Shown here piece after piece: positions 5,441 through 11,437 of a stretch of 11,437 nt of DNA. The stretch's first letter is position 1, and the number at the start of each line of letters is the position of its first letter. The translations under genes were made by a program, and so were the position numbers. Source of the DNA: an uncultured Clostridia bacterium (GTDB taxonomy: Bacteria > Bacillota > Clostridia > UBA1381); assembly GCA_944391635.1 (NCBI GenBank), contig CALXUL010000210.1:1-11437 (forward strand), read 5' to 3'. The notes below the pieces were generated by a model that saw only the letters and a program-made list of their open reading frames with translations, was not told where the DNA came from and made no database searches.

Positions 5441-6175
5441 ATGAACAGCGTGATCGAGATAAAAGATCTTACAAAACTATACAAAAACGGACGCGGGATA
5501 AAAAATGTAAGTTTTAGCGTGAATAAAGGCGACATAGTTGGTTTGCTCGGTCCAAATGGTTCAGGAAAAACCACTGTAATGAAAGCAATACTTGGATTAA
5601 ACCGCCCAAGTGCCGGTATTATCCGGCTATTCGGCAAAGATGCCGATGAGCATTTTGAAGAAGTAATGCGTAAGGTGGGGGCTTTAGTTGAAGCCCCCGC
5701 CCTATACAAAGATCTTTCGGCGGAGGCAAATTTGAAAATTGCTGCTCGTCTTTATGACGGAGTTGATAACGAACGTATTATAAATGTTCTGGAACTAGTA
5801 CATCTTTCGCAATATAAAAACGATAAAGCAGGTAAATTTTCATTGGGTATGAAACAAAGGCTCGGGCTTGCTTTAGCGCTTTTAGCCAAGCCCCAGCTTC
5901 TAATATTAGATGAACCAGTAAATGGGCTTGATATAGAAGGTGTTGTTGAAATACGCGAAATTATCCTGAAACTTTCAAGCCTATACGGCACAACATTTCT
6001 CATCTCCAGCCATTTAGCTTCCGAAATAGAAAAAACCTGTTCCAAAGTTGCAGTTATGCACGAAGGCGAACTCATCAGCTTTGACACTACAGAAGACGCC
6101 CTGCGGCTTAATCCGTCTATGGAGGAATATTTTCTTTCGGTAGTAAGAAATAAGAGAGGGGAACTGCTGCTATGA
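5441..6175 (+). CDS. ABC transporter ATP-binding protein (BcrA/NukF-like)
   Basis: This 244-residue single nucleotide-binding domain powers an ABC-2 type exporter. Walker A GPNGSGKTT is at residues 37-45, the signature FSLGMKQRLGLA at 133-144, Walker B LLILDEP at 153-159, the D-loop GLD at 162-164 and the switch histidine at 191 (SSH). The VGALVEAPALYKDLSA segment (79-94) is typical of the bacitracin/lantibiotic self-protection subgroup (BcrA, NukF, LanF). The ATG follows GGGAAGG about 12 nt upstream. Its TGA overlaps the permease start (ATGA), so the two are translationally coupled. The substrate cannot be read from the sequence; peptide antibiotic resistance is an inference from the subgroup and the adjacent two-component genes. 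Confidence 0.93.
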   Translation: MNSVIEIKDLTKLYKNGRGIKNVSFSVNKGDIVGLLGPNGSGKTTVMKAILGLNRPSAGIIRLFGKDADEHFEEVMRKVGALVEAPALYKDLSAEANLKIAARLYDGVDNERIINVLELVHLSQYKNDKAGKFSLGMKQRLGLALALLAKPQLLILDEPVNGLDIEGVVEIREIILKLSSLYGTTFLISSHLASEIEKTCSKVAVMHEGELISFDTTEDALRLNPSMEEYFLSVVRNKRGELLL

Positions 6176-6918
6176 CAACAACCGTAAATAATATTAAAAG
6201 TGAGTTTTTTAAGCTTATTTCTAAAAAGAAATACATAGTCCTGTTAGTTCTCTCGGCGGCTGTATGCTTTTTACGTTTTGGCGGCAGCGTGCTCGTCGAA
6301 CGCGTTTCAGGAGGCGTTATTAACATCAAAAGCAATATGATGCTTGAGTTATTGCCGCTTCTTGCTGAAATAATAGTACCGCTCGTATTATTTATGTCGG
6401 TTACCGACCTTTTTGCATCTGAAATCCAGGACGATAGTCTGAAAGCTATTCTTATCCGTCCTATTTCGCGATTTAAGGTTATGACCTCTAAAATCTTTGC
6501 GGCATTTTTAATGGGTATACTTTATTTCGGTGTTATATTTATTGTATGTGCTTTTATCCAGATACTATCGGGCAACAGCTTTTTACCTGTGCTTTTGCCC
6601 AGCGCCTTGGCATATCTAATAGACCTTATACCTTTATTCGGTATAGTGCTGATGGGAACTTTAATAAATATGCTTGTATCAAGCCCAACACTTGCAATGC
6701 TCTTAAGTATCGGCATATACGCACTTATGAAGTACGCCAATATCTTTATTGCGCCTTTCGGACAAACACTATTCACCGCATATCTCGGCTGGCACAAACT
6801 ATGGATTGGCACTATTCTCCCCATACATGCACTAATCTCTAATATTTTGGTTGTTTTTGCAACTATATTGATTTTTTACGCACTTTCGTATATACTTTTT
6901 GATAGAAAAGAGTTTTAA
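6172..6918 (+). CDS. ABC-2 type permease, six transmembrane segments (BcrB-like)
   Basis: This 248-residue membrane protein is the partner of the preceding ATPase. Hydrophobic segments lie at about residues 20-37, 57-80, 107-131, 140-166, 170-195 and 219-242, six in all. The cytoplasmic loop after the second segment carries the usual ABC-2 coupling pattern: F-A-S-E-x-Q-x-x-S-L-K-A, then RPISRF and a lysine before the third segment. Length and topology fit BcrB/LanE-type permeases rather than the ten-segment BceB type, which has a large extracellular domain. The ATG overlaps the ATPase stop by 4 nt. The histidine kinase gene follows after 14 nt. No second permease is encoded here, so the complex would be a homodimer of this protein with two ATPases. 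Confidence 0.9.
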   Translation: MTTTVNNIKSEFFKLISKKKYIVLLVLSAAVCFLRFGGSVLVERVSGGVINIKSNMMLELLPLLAEIIVPLVLFMSVTDLFASEIQDDSLKAILIRPISRFKVMTSKIFAAFLMGILYFGVIFIVCAFIQILSGNSFLPVLLPSALAYLIDLIPLFGIVLMGTLINMLVSSPTLAMLLSIGIYALMKYANIFIAPFGQTLFTAYLGWHKLWIGTILPIHALISNILVVFATILIFYALSYILFDRKEF

Positions 6919-6932
6919 AGGGTGCTTTATAT

Positions 6933-8081
6933 ATGAAAATAAAAAAACGTTTTACTCTATACAATATCATTATGCTGATGACGCCTATTATTTTAATAGG
7001 CGTTGTTTCAGTTGGTTTTCTTTTAATCTTTATTATGAAATATCCGGTTGAGGAGCTTCTGGTCAAACGAACCGCTTTAATAAACCCCAGGATTTTTGCA
7101 GAAGCAGTAGGCTTATTTTTCCAAAATAACCCCGGCGCCATCAGAATTGTTTTTATTTGGTTTGCCATCAGCGCAGGAATACTTATCTTTTCTACAACTA
7201 TCATTACAATGATTATGTCACGCAGCATAAAAAAACCAATTGATAATCTCCACCGTGCAGCCGAATATATCCGCCGTGGAAATCTTGACTTTGAAGTGCT
7301 CGGAAGTGACTATGATGAAATTAATGCCCTATGCAGTGAATTTGATAATATGCGGCGTGATTTAAAATATGCGCGCCAGCTTGAACATAGTTTAAAAAGC
7401 GAACGCAGTATGCTGCTTGCAAATCTTTCACATGACCTTAAAACCCCTATTACTTCTATAAAAGGATATATAGAAGGCATACGTGACGGAGTTGCAGATT
7501 CTCCAGAAAAAGTATCACGATATCTTGACGTCATTTACCAAAAAGCTGATACGATAGAAAATATGGTAAACAATCTATCTTCCTATTCCCGTCTTGAACT
7601 TAACCGCGAAGAGTTTAAATTTCAAACCGGAGAACTTGGAAAATTTCTATTGGCATTCTGCAAAAAGCTTGAGACGGAATTTATTGACAAAGATATTAAC
7701 CTTGAATATGAATTTAAAGACAATGAAATTCCTGTAAGAATAGACATAGATAAAATGAGCCGTGTTTTTTCCAACTTAGTTGACAACGCTGTTAAATACA
7801 AAAAAGAAGGGTGTCTAAAACTCATAATTCGTACATATCCTGCTGACGGAGGCGTATATGCCGAGGTTTCGGATAACGGTATTGGTATTTCCCCTGATGA
7901 AATCTCAAAAGTTTTTAACAGTTTCTACCGCATAGATGAATCCCGAAGCATCAAAGGCAGCGGGCTTGGACTTGGTATAGTAAAACAAATTATTGAAAAA
8001 CATGGCGGCAAAATATGGCTTCAAAGCGATGGTAAAAAATCAGGTACTACCGCAGTAATTTTCCTGCCGGCAGCATATTAA
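6933..8081 (+). CDS. Sensor histidine kinase with HAMP domain
   Basis: This 382-residue membrane kinase has two membrane segments (about residues 11-35 and 71-95) with only some 35 residues between them, so there is no sizeable extracellular sensor domain. A HAMP region follows (about 96-148). The dimerisation/phospho-acceptor box is LLANLSHDLKTPITSIKGYI with the acceptor His at 167. The ATP-binding domain shows the N box NLVDNAVKYK (281-290), G1 DNGIGI (314-319), F box FNSFYR (328-333) and G2 GSGLGLGIVKQ (342-352). The short loop suggests that the signal is relayed by a membrane partner such as the co-encoded transporter or the secreted protein, which is inference. The gene lies 14 nt after the permease and 18 nt before the regulator; kinase-before-regulator is the less common order. 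Confidence 0.93.
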   Translation: MKIKKRFTLYNIIMLMTPIILIGVVSVGFLLIFIMKYPVEELLVKRTALINPRIFAEAVGLFFQNNPGAIRIVFIWFAISAGILIFSTTIITMIMSRSIKKPIDNLHRAAEYIRRGNLDFEVLGSDYDEINALCSEFDNMRRDLKYARQLEHSLKSERSMLLANLSHDLKTPITSIKGYIEGIRDGVADSPEKVSRYLDVIYQKADTIENMVNNLSSYSRLELNREEFKFQTGELGKFLLAFCKKLETEFIDKDINLEYEFKDNEIPVRIDIDKMSRVFSNLVDNAVKYKKEGCLKLIIRTYPADGGVYAEVSDNGIGISPDEISKVFNSFYRIDESRSIKGSGLGLGIVKQIIEKHGGKIWLQSDGKKSGTTAVIFLPAAY

Positions 8082-8099
8082 ATTGGAGGACACAACAAA

Positions 8100-8771
8100 A
8101 TGAAAAATATACTGATTATTGAAGATGACAAAAGTATCGCCGAATTAGAGCGTGATTATCTTGAGGTAAACGGTTTCTCCTGTGAGCTTGCAAGCCGCGG
8201 TACCACTGGACTTGAGCTTGCTATGAGCAAGGAATTTGATCTTATAATAATTGATATAATGCTGCCGGGTATGGACGGTTTTGAGGTGATTTCAAAGCTA
8301 AGGCAGAAAAAACAAACACCTGTCATATTCCTTTCCGCAAAATCAGATGATATAAGTAAAATTAAAGGTCTGGGGCTTGGTGCAGATGATTATATGACTA
8401 AACCATTTTCGCCTAACGAACTTGTAGCAAGAGTAAAGGCTCATATCAGCCGCCATGAAATTTTAAAGAATGGAAGCAGCGACACTCTTAGTATCGGTAA
8501 TCTTGTAATAGATAACGCCGCACATAGTGTATTAGTTGATGATAAGCCGGTATCCCTCACTGCAAAAGAATATGATTTGCTTCTTTTTCTTGCGCAAAAT
8601 CCAAACCGTACTTTTTCAAAAGAACAGCTTTTTGACCGAGTATGGGGGTTGGATGCACTGGGTGATATTTCCACCGTTGCGGTACATATCCAGAGAATCA
8701 GGGACAAGATTAATACCGGCTCAGAAAAACATATCCAAACTATTTGGGGTGTAGGCTACCGTTTTAACTGA
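8100..8771 (+). CDS. OmpR/PhoB-family response regulator
   Basis: This 223-residue cytoplasmic regulator has a receiver domain at about 1-120, with the acidic pocket E8-D9-D10, phospho-acceptor D52 (IIIDIMLPGMDG), the switch Ser79 (FLSA) and Lys101 (TKPF). A winged-helix DNA-binding domain spans about 128-223, with LTAKEYDLLLFLAQNPNRTF (153-172), the recognition-helix segment STVAVHIQRIRDKI (191-204) and the C-terminal IWGVGYRF hairpin. GGAGG lies 9-10 nt before the ATG. It is the last gene of the five-gene operon and is expected to act on the operon's own promoter, where TTTATAAA boxes sit upstream of a -35-less -10. No convincing terminator follows; there is only a T-run at 8783-8789. Confidence 0.95.
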   Translation: MKNILIIEDDKSIAELERDYLEVNGFSCELASRGTTGLELAMSKEFDLIIIDIMLPGMDGFEVISKLRQKKQTPVIFLSAKSDDISKIKGLGLGADDYMTKPFSPNELVARVKAHISRHEILKNGSSDTLSIGNLVIDNAAHSVLVDDKPVSLTAKEYDLLLFLAQNPNRTFSKEQLFDRVWGLDALGDISTVAVHIQRIRDKINTGSEKHIQTIWGVGYRFN

Positions 8772-8855
8772 TATATTTTGCTTTTTTTGACTCTGCGGCA
8801 TGCATTCCTTTACAAGATAATTTGCAAAAACTACTCATAAATGCTAAATTAATAT

Positions 8856-8884
8856 TTGCTTTTAGGAAAATATTATGATAGAAT
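8856..8884 (+). promoter_or_regulatory. Probable promoter of the alpha-galactosidase gene
   Basis: TTGCTT (8856-8861), a 17-bp spacer and TAGAAT (8879-8884). Moderate matches at ideal spacing, in the AT-rich gap after the regulator gene. TATGAT at 8874 is an alternative -10 without a suitable -35. No catabolite-repression (cre) site was recognised. Confidence 0.45.
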
Positions 8885-8913
8885 ATATTTTATTGTAATA
8901 TATAAAAATCTAC

Positions 8914-8919
8914 GAGGTG
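8914..8919 (+). promoter_or_regulatory. Ribosome binding site that fixes a GTG start
   Basis: GAGGTG is complementary to the 3' end of 16S rRNA. It lies 6 nt before the GTG at 8926. It overlaps the in-frame upstream GTG at 8917, which therefore cannot be the start. Confidence 0.75.
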
Positions 8920-8925
8920 ATAAAT

Positions 8926-10671
8926 GTGCAATTTTCTACTTCTAACTACAACTTTACTGCGCCGGACAACTACGATATTTCCTTTACGGTGCTGGATGAA
9001 AAAACCGATTATTTAAAACTCAAAATACATATTGATTTTAAAGGAAAAATCGTACCGGAAGAAACTGCAATACGCTGGGAATTCCCTTGCACGGATGTTT
9101 TCTCACAATGGAGTCCGTCAGGCTGGTCGCAGCACTGCCTGCATCCTGACTGGGATCCTATACGCGTAAAATCGCGTTCAGCATCATACGTTCCTATTAT
9201 ATGTCATATGAGCATAAGCGGTGAAAATCGCAGTACGGTTTATTCAAGCGATGTTAAAACTCCTATGGAAATTGTATCGGGTATATACGAAGAAACCGCA
9301 AATATTAATTACCGTCTGCTTCTTTTTACTCAGCCGATAAGTGCGGTCAGCGAATATGAGACCGAACTTGTGATTGATAACCGCAGGATAGCATATGAGG
9401 ATGCAATTCGAGACGCTGTAAAATTCTGGCACTATCATGGCTATAATAACGCACCGGTTCCTGAATATGCACGGCTTCCTATGTATTCGACCTGGTATTC
9501 ATGGCATCAGCAGCTTGACACCGACACCCTTCTTGCAGAATTAAAAGAGGGTAAAAAGTACGGTATGGAATCTGTTATCATTGATGACGGCTGGCAGACT
9601 CTCGACAACAGCCGCGGCTATCAATTCTGTGGCGACTGGGAGCCTACACGTATATCCGATATGCGTGGTTTTGTCGATGCTGTTCATAGCATAGGCATGA
9701 AATATATGATGTGGTTCAGCGTTCCATATATGGGAATATATTCTGAAAAATATAAGGAATTTAAAGATATGCTCTTAAACGGTCCGGATGAACAAGTCGG
9801 AGTCCTTGACCCGCGTTTTCCGGAAGTTAGAAACTATCTTATTTCCATTTATGAACGCGCGGTTACCGAGTGGAATGTTGATGGATTAAAGCTTGATTTT
9901 ATAGACTCATTTGCTCTTTCTGAGTATAGCAAAAAACCTTGTCCCGAAATGGATTATGAATCTCTTGAAGATGGTGTATGCGCACTGCTTAATGAAGCAA
10001 AAACTCGTCTAATCAAATTAAATCCAGATATCATGATAGAATTTCGCCAAGGGTATATGGGACCGATTATGTGCGGAATCGGAAATATGATACGTGTTGC
10101 TGACTGCCCGGCTGATTCGCTTAAAAACCGTATAGGAAGCGTAAGCCTGCGTCTTACTTCCGGCAGCACAGCAGTACACTCAGACATGCTTATGTGGCAC
10201 AAAGAAGAAAAATGTGAAGATGCTGCACTTCAGATAATCAATATTCTATTTAGCGTACCACAAATTTCGGTAAGGCTGGTTGGTATTCCAAAATCTCACG
10301 CTGAAATGCTGCGTTTTTATCTATCCTTCTGGCGTGAAAACCGTGAATGTATTTTAGACGGAAAACTCCGCGCAAAAAGCCCGGATGCAAACTTCAGCCT
10401 TGTAAGCACAGAAAATGATACCACTATGATTGCAGTTGCTTACTCAGAAAATACACTATCTATTTCTAAAGTTTTTGAAAAGCTTGAATTTGTTAACGGC
10501 AGCGGCAATGAATACATGATTGTAAATAATAGCTCTGACTCCTATAGTGCACAAATTACTGTATATGACTGCACAGGAAGAATTGTTTCGAGCGAAAAAG
10601 GCTCGGTTAAAAATGGGCTAAACGGATTTGTTGTACCGCGCTCAGGTATACTTGAAATTCTTAAAATCTGA
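8926..10671 (+). CDS. Alpha-galactosidase-like glycoside hydrolase (GH36 / Melibiase type)
   Basis: This 581-residue cytoplasmic enzyme has no signal peptide. A beta-sandwich N-terminal region (about 1-175) is followed by a (beta/alpha)8 barrel and a short C-terminal beta domain. Barrel marks of clan GH-D are WYSWHQQLD (about 190-198), IIDDGWQTLD (218-227) with the substrate-binding Asp pair, GDWEPT (236-241), and VDGLKLDFID (318-327) with the predicted nucleophile Asp at 324. IRVADCPADS (389-398) holds the predicted acid/base Asp at 393, in a context unlike the common W-x-S-D-N of group I enzymes. The length is below the roughly 730 residues of group I GH36 and near that of shorter bacterial forms. 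Alpha-galactosidase is most likely; another retaining alpha-glycosidase of the clan is possible. It stands alone, with no sugar transporter beside it. Confidence 0.85.
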   Translation: MQFSTSNYNFTAPDNYDISFTVLDEKTDYLKLKIHIDFKGKIVPEETAIRWEFPCTDVFSQWSPSGWSQHCLHPDWDPIRVKSRSASYVPIICHMSISGENRSTVYSSDVKTPMEIVSGIYEETANINYRLLLFTQPISAVSEYETELVIDNRRIAYEDAIRDAVKFWHYHGYNNAPVPEYARLPMYSTWYSWHQQLDTDTLLAELKEGKKYGMESVIIDDGWQTLDNSRGYQFCGDWEPTRISDMRGFVDAVHSIGMKYMMWFSVPYMGIYSEKYKEFKDMLLNGPDEQVGVLDPRFPEVRNYLISIYERAVTEWNVDGLKLDFIDSFALSEYSKKPCPEMDYESLEDGVCALLNEAKTRLIKLNPDIMIEFRQGYMGPIMCGIGNMIRVADCPADSLKNRIGSVSLRLTSGSTAVHSDMLMWHKEEKCEDAALQIINILFSVPQISVRLVGIPKSHAEMLRFYLSFWRENRECILDGKLRAKSPDANFSLVSTENDTTMIAVAYSENTLSISKVFEKLEFVNGSGNEYMIVNNSSDSYSAQITVYDCTGRIVSSEKGSVKNGLNGFVVPRSGILEILKI

Positions 10672-10678
10672 TTTACTC

Positions 10679-10714
10679 AAAGGCGTCCATTTATACGGAC
10701 GTCTTTGTTTTTTT
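10679..10714 (+). terminator. Rho-independent terminator of the alpha-galactosidase gene
   Basis: AAAGGCGTCC (10679-10688) pairs with GGACGTCTTT (10697-10706) around an 8-nt loop, 10 bp with one G-U pair, followed by G and seven T (10708-10714). It begins 8 nt after the TGA. Confidence 0.9.
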
Positions 10715-10745
10715 GCCCTTTTATCACCAAAACCGATATTTGCTA

Positions 10746-10774
10746 TTGATTTTATTTTTGAAATGGTATAAAAT
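10746..10774 (+). promoter_or_regulatory. Promoter of the amidohydrolase gene
   Basis: TTGATT (10746-10751), a 17-bp spacer and TAAAAT (10769-10774, within TATAAAAT). The expected start near 10781 leaves a leader of about 29 nt carrying AGGTGAG. Confidence 0.7.
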
Positions 10775-10809
10775 ATATTTATATGACAAAAAAGATTCAG
10801 GTGAGTTAT

Positions 10810-11437
10810 ATGAAGATTGATATTCACACGCATGTTTTCCCAGACAAAATTTGCGAAAGAACAATAAAAATACTTGAGGATAATATTTTTACTTATTCCC
10901 ATCAGCATTATTATGCAAAAGGTGACGCCAGTATAAATGGCTTATATTCGTCTATGAAAGATGCAGGGCTTGACTATTCGGTAGTAATGCCGATTGCTAC
11001 CGCACCGAAACAGACACATAATATAAATACATTTGCTAAAGAAATTAACGGCAAAAACGGTGTTTTATCATTTGGAAGCCTGCATCCTTCCCAGGAAAAT
11101 TACGAGCAGATACTTGAAGAAATTGCAGAGGCAGGGCTTTTAGGCATAAAACTCCATCCGGAATATCAGCAGCTTTTCATAGACAGCCCAGAGGCTATCA
11201 GAATACTGAAAAAATGTGAACAATTAGGACTATATACCATGCTTCACGCCGGAAAAGATCACGGCTGTCCGCCGCCTGTTCATTGCAGTCCCGAACGTCT
11301 GTCACATGTACTTGACTATGTTTCCGGCAATTATATTATTGCTGCGCACATGGGCGGATGGAGCATGTGGGATGATGTTGATAAATATATTTTGTCAACC
11401 CCTATTTTGATTGATACCTGTTTTTCACTCCATTTAA
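10810..11437 (+). CDS. Metal-dependent amidohydrolase, TIM-barrel (COG2159 / Amidohydrolase_2 type), 3' end outside window
   Basis: The frame stays open from the ATG at 10810 to the right edge, giving 209 residues without a stop. The N-terminus MKIDIHTHVFPDK carries the metal-binding His-x-His (residues 6 and 8). Further barrel ligands and motifs are GIKLHPEYQ (112-120, His116), MLHAG (144-148, His146) and AAHMGGW (178-184, His180), in the order seen in the Amidohydrolase_2 family of decarboxylases and hydrolases. The late catalytic Asp lies beyond the window. AGGTGAG precedes the ATG by about 5 nt, and the gene has its own promoter after the alpha-galactosidase terminator, so it is a separate unit. 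Substrate unknown. TatD-type DNases share the HxH start, but the KLHP and AHMGG context favours COG2159. Confidence 0.88.
   Translation, partial: MKIDIHTHVFPDKICERTIKILEDNIFTYSHQHYYAKGDASINGLYSSMKDAGLDYSVVMPIATAPKQTHNINTFAKEINGKNGVLSFGSLHPSQENYEQILEEIAEAGLLGIKLHPEYQQLFIDSPEAIRILKKCEQLGLYTMLHAGKDHGCPPPVHCSPERLSHVLDYVSGNYIIAAHMGGWSMWDDVDKYILSTPILIDTCFSLHL

Noticed and set aside
8772..8916. Terminator after the response regulator
   Set aside because: There is a T-run at 8783-8789 but no convincing GC stem before it, and the weak AATATTT/AAATATT repeat is AT-only.
8917..8925. Upstream GTG as start of the alpha-galactosidase gene
   Set aside because: This GTG lies inside the GAGGTG ribosome binding site. 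The GTG at 8926 is correctly spaced.
1..11437. CRISPR array, tRNA or rRNA genes
   Set aside because: No regularly spaced direct repeats and no tRNA- or rRNA-like segments were found on either strand by eye.

Overview
The window looks like chromosomal DNA of a low-GC Gram-positive bacterium, most likely a gut-type member of Clostridia. The basis is AT-rich intergenic DNA, strong AGGAGG-like ribosome binding sites, consensus sigma-A promoters, IS3 debris of a clostridial type, and BcrAB-like ABC / two-component gene sets. The species cannot be named from the sequence alone.

Bases 1-770 are a degraded mobile-element zone. The window opens in the last 20 codons of a gene whose C-terminus resembles that of large serine recombinases, closed by a hairpin terminator. 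After about 160 featureless bases comes a fused pair of IS3-family remnants in opposite orientation (about 249-625). Each keeps only the transposase C-terminus and its outward-facing end, and they meet at a short inverted repeat near 410.

Bases 772-4258 hold small housekeeping units: a YbaK/EbsC-type aminoacyl-tRNA deacylase (+), a shared bidirectional terminator, and a purine-salvage pair on the minus strand (NCS2 purine permease with a TTG start, then a purine phosphoribosyltransferase). Next is a divergent pair: a NifX/NifB-domain protein with a His/Cys-rich tail (-) and a small Cys-rich TIGR04076-type protein (+). These two have mirrored promoters with identical hexamers.

Bases 4264-8771 are the most interesting part. 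A five-gene, same-strand operon encodes a secreted protein of unknown function, a BcrA-type ABC ATPase, a six-TM ABC-2 permease (ATGA overlap), a sensor histidine kinase and an OmpR-type response regulator. Its leader has a good -10 box but no -35 box. Three copies of the palindromic octamer TTTATAAA lie upstream of the -35 position, and an inverted repeat with 10-bp arms covers the expected transcription start. This suggests an autoregulated, envelope-stress or peptide-responsive export system with its own secreted component.

Bases 8772-11437 hold a cytoplasmic GH36-like alpha-galactosidase with its own promoter and terminator, and the start of a COG2159-type metal-dependent amidohydrolase that runs off the right edge. 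Several likely starts are GTG, TTG or internal ATG codons and were chosen by ribosome binding site position.
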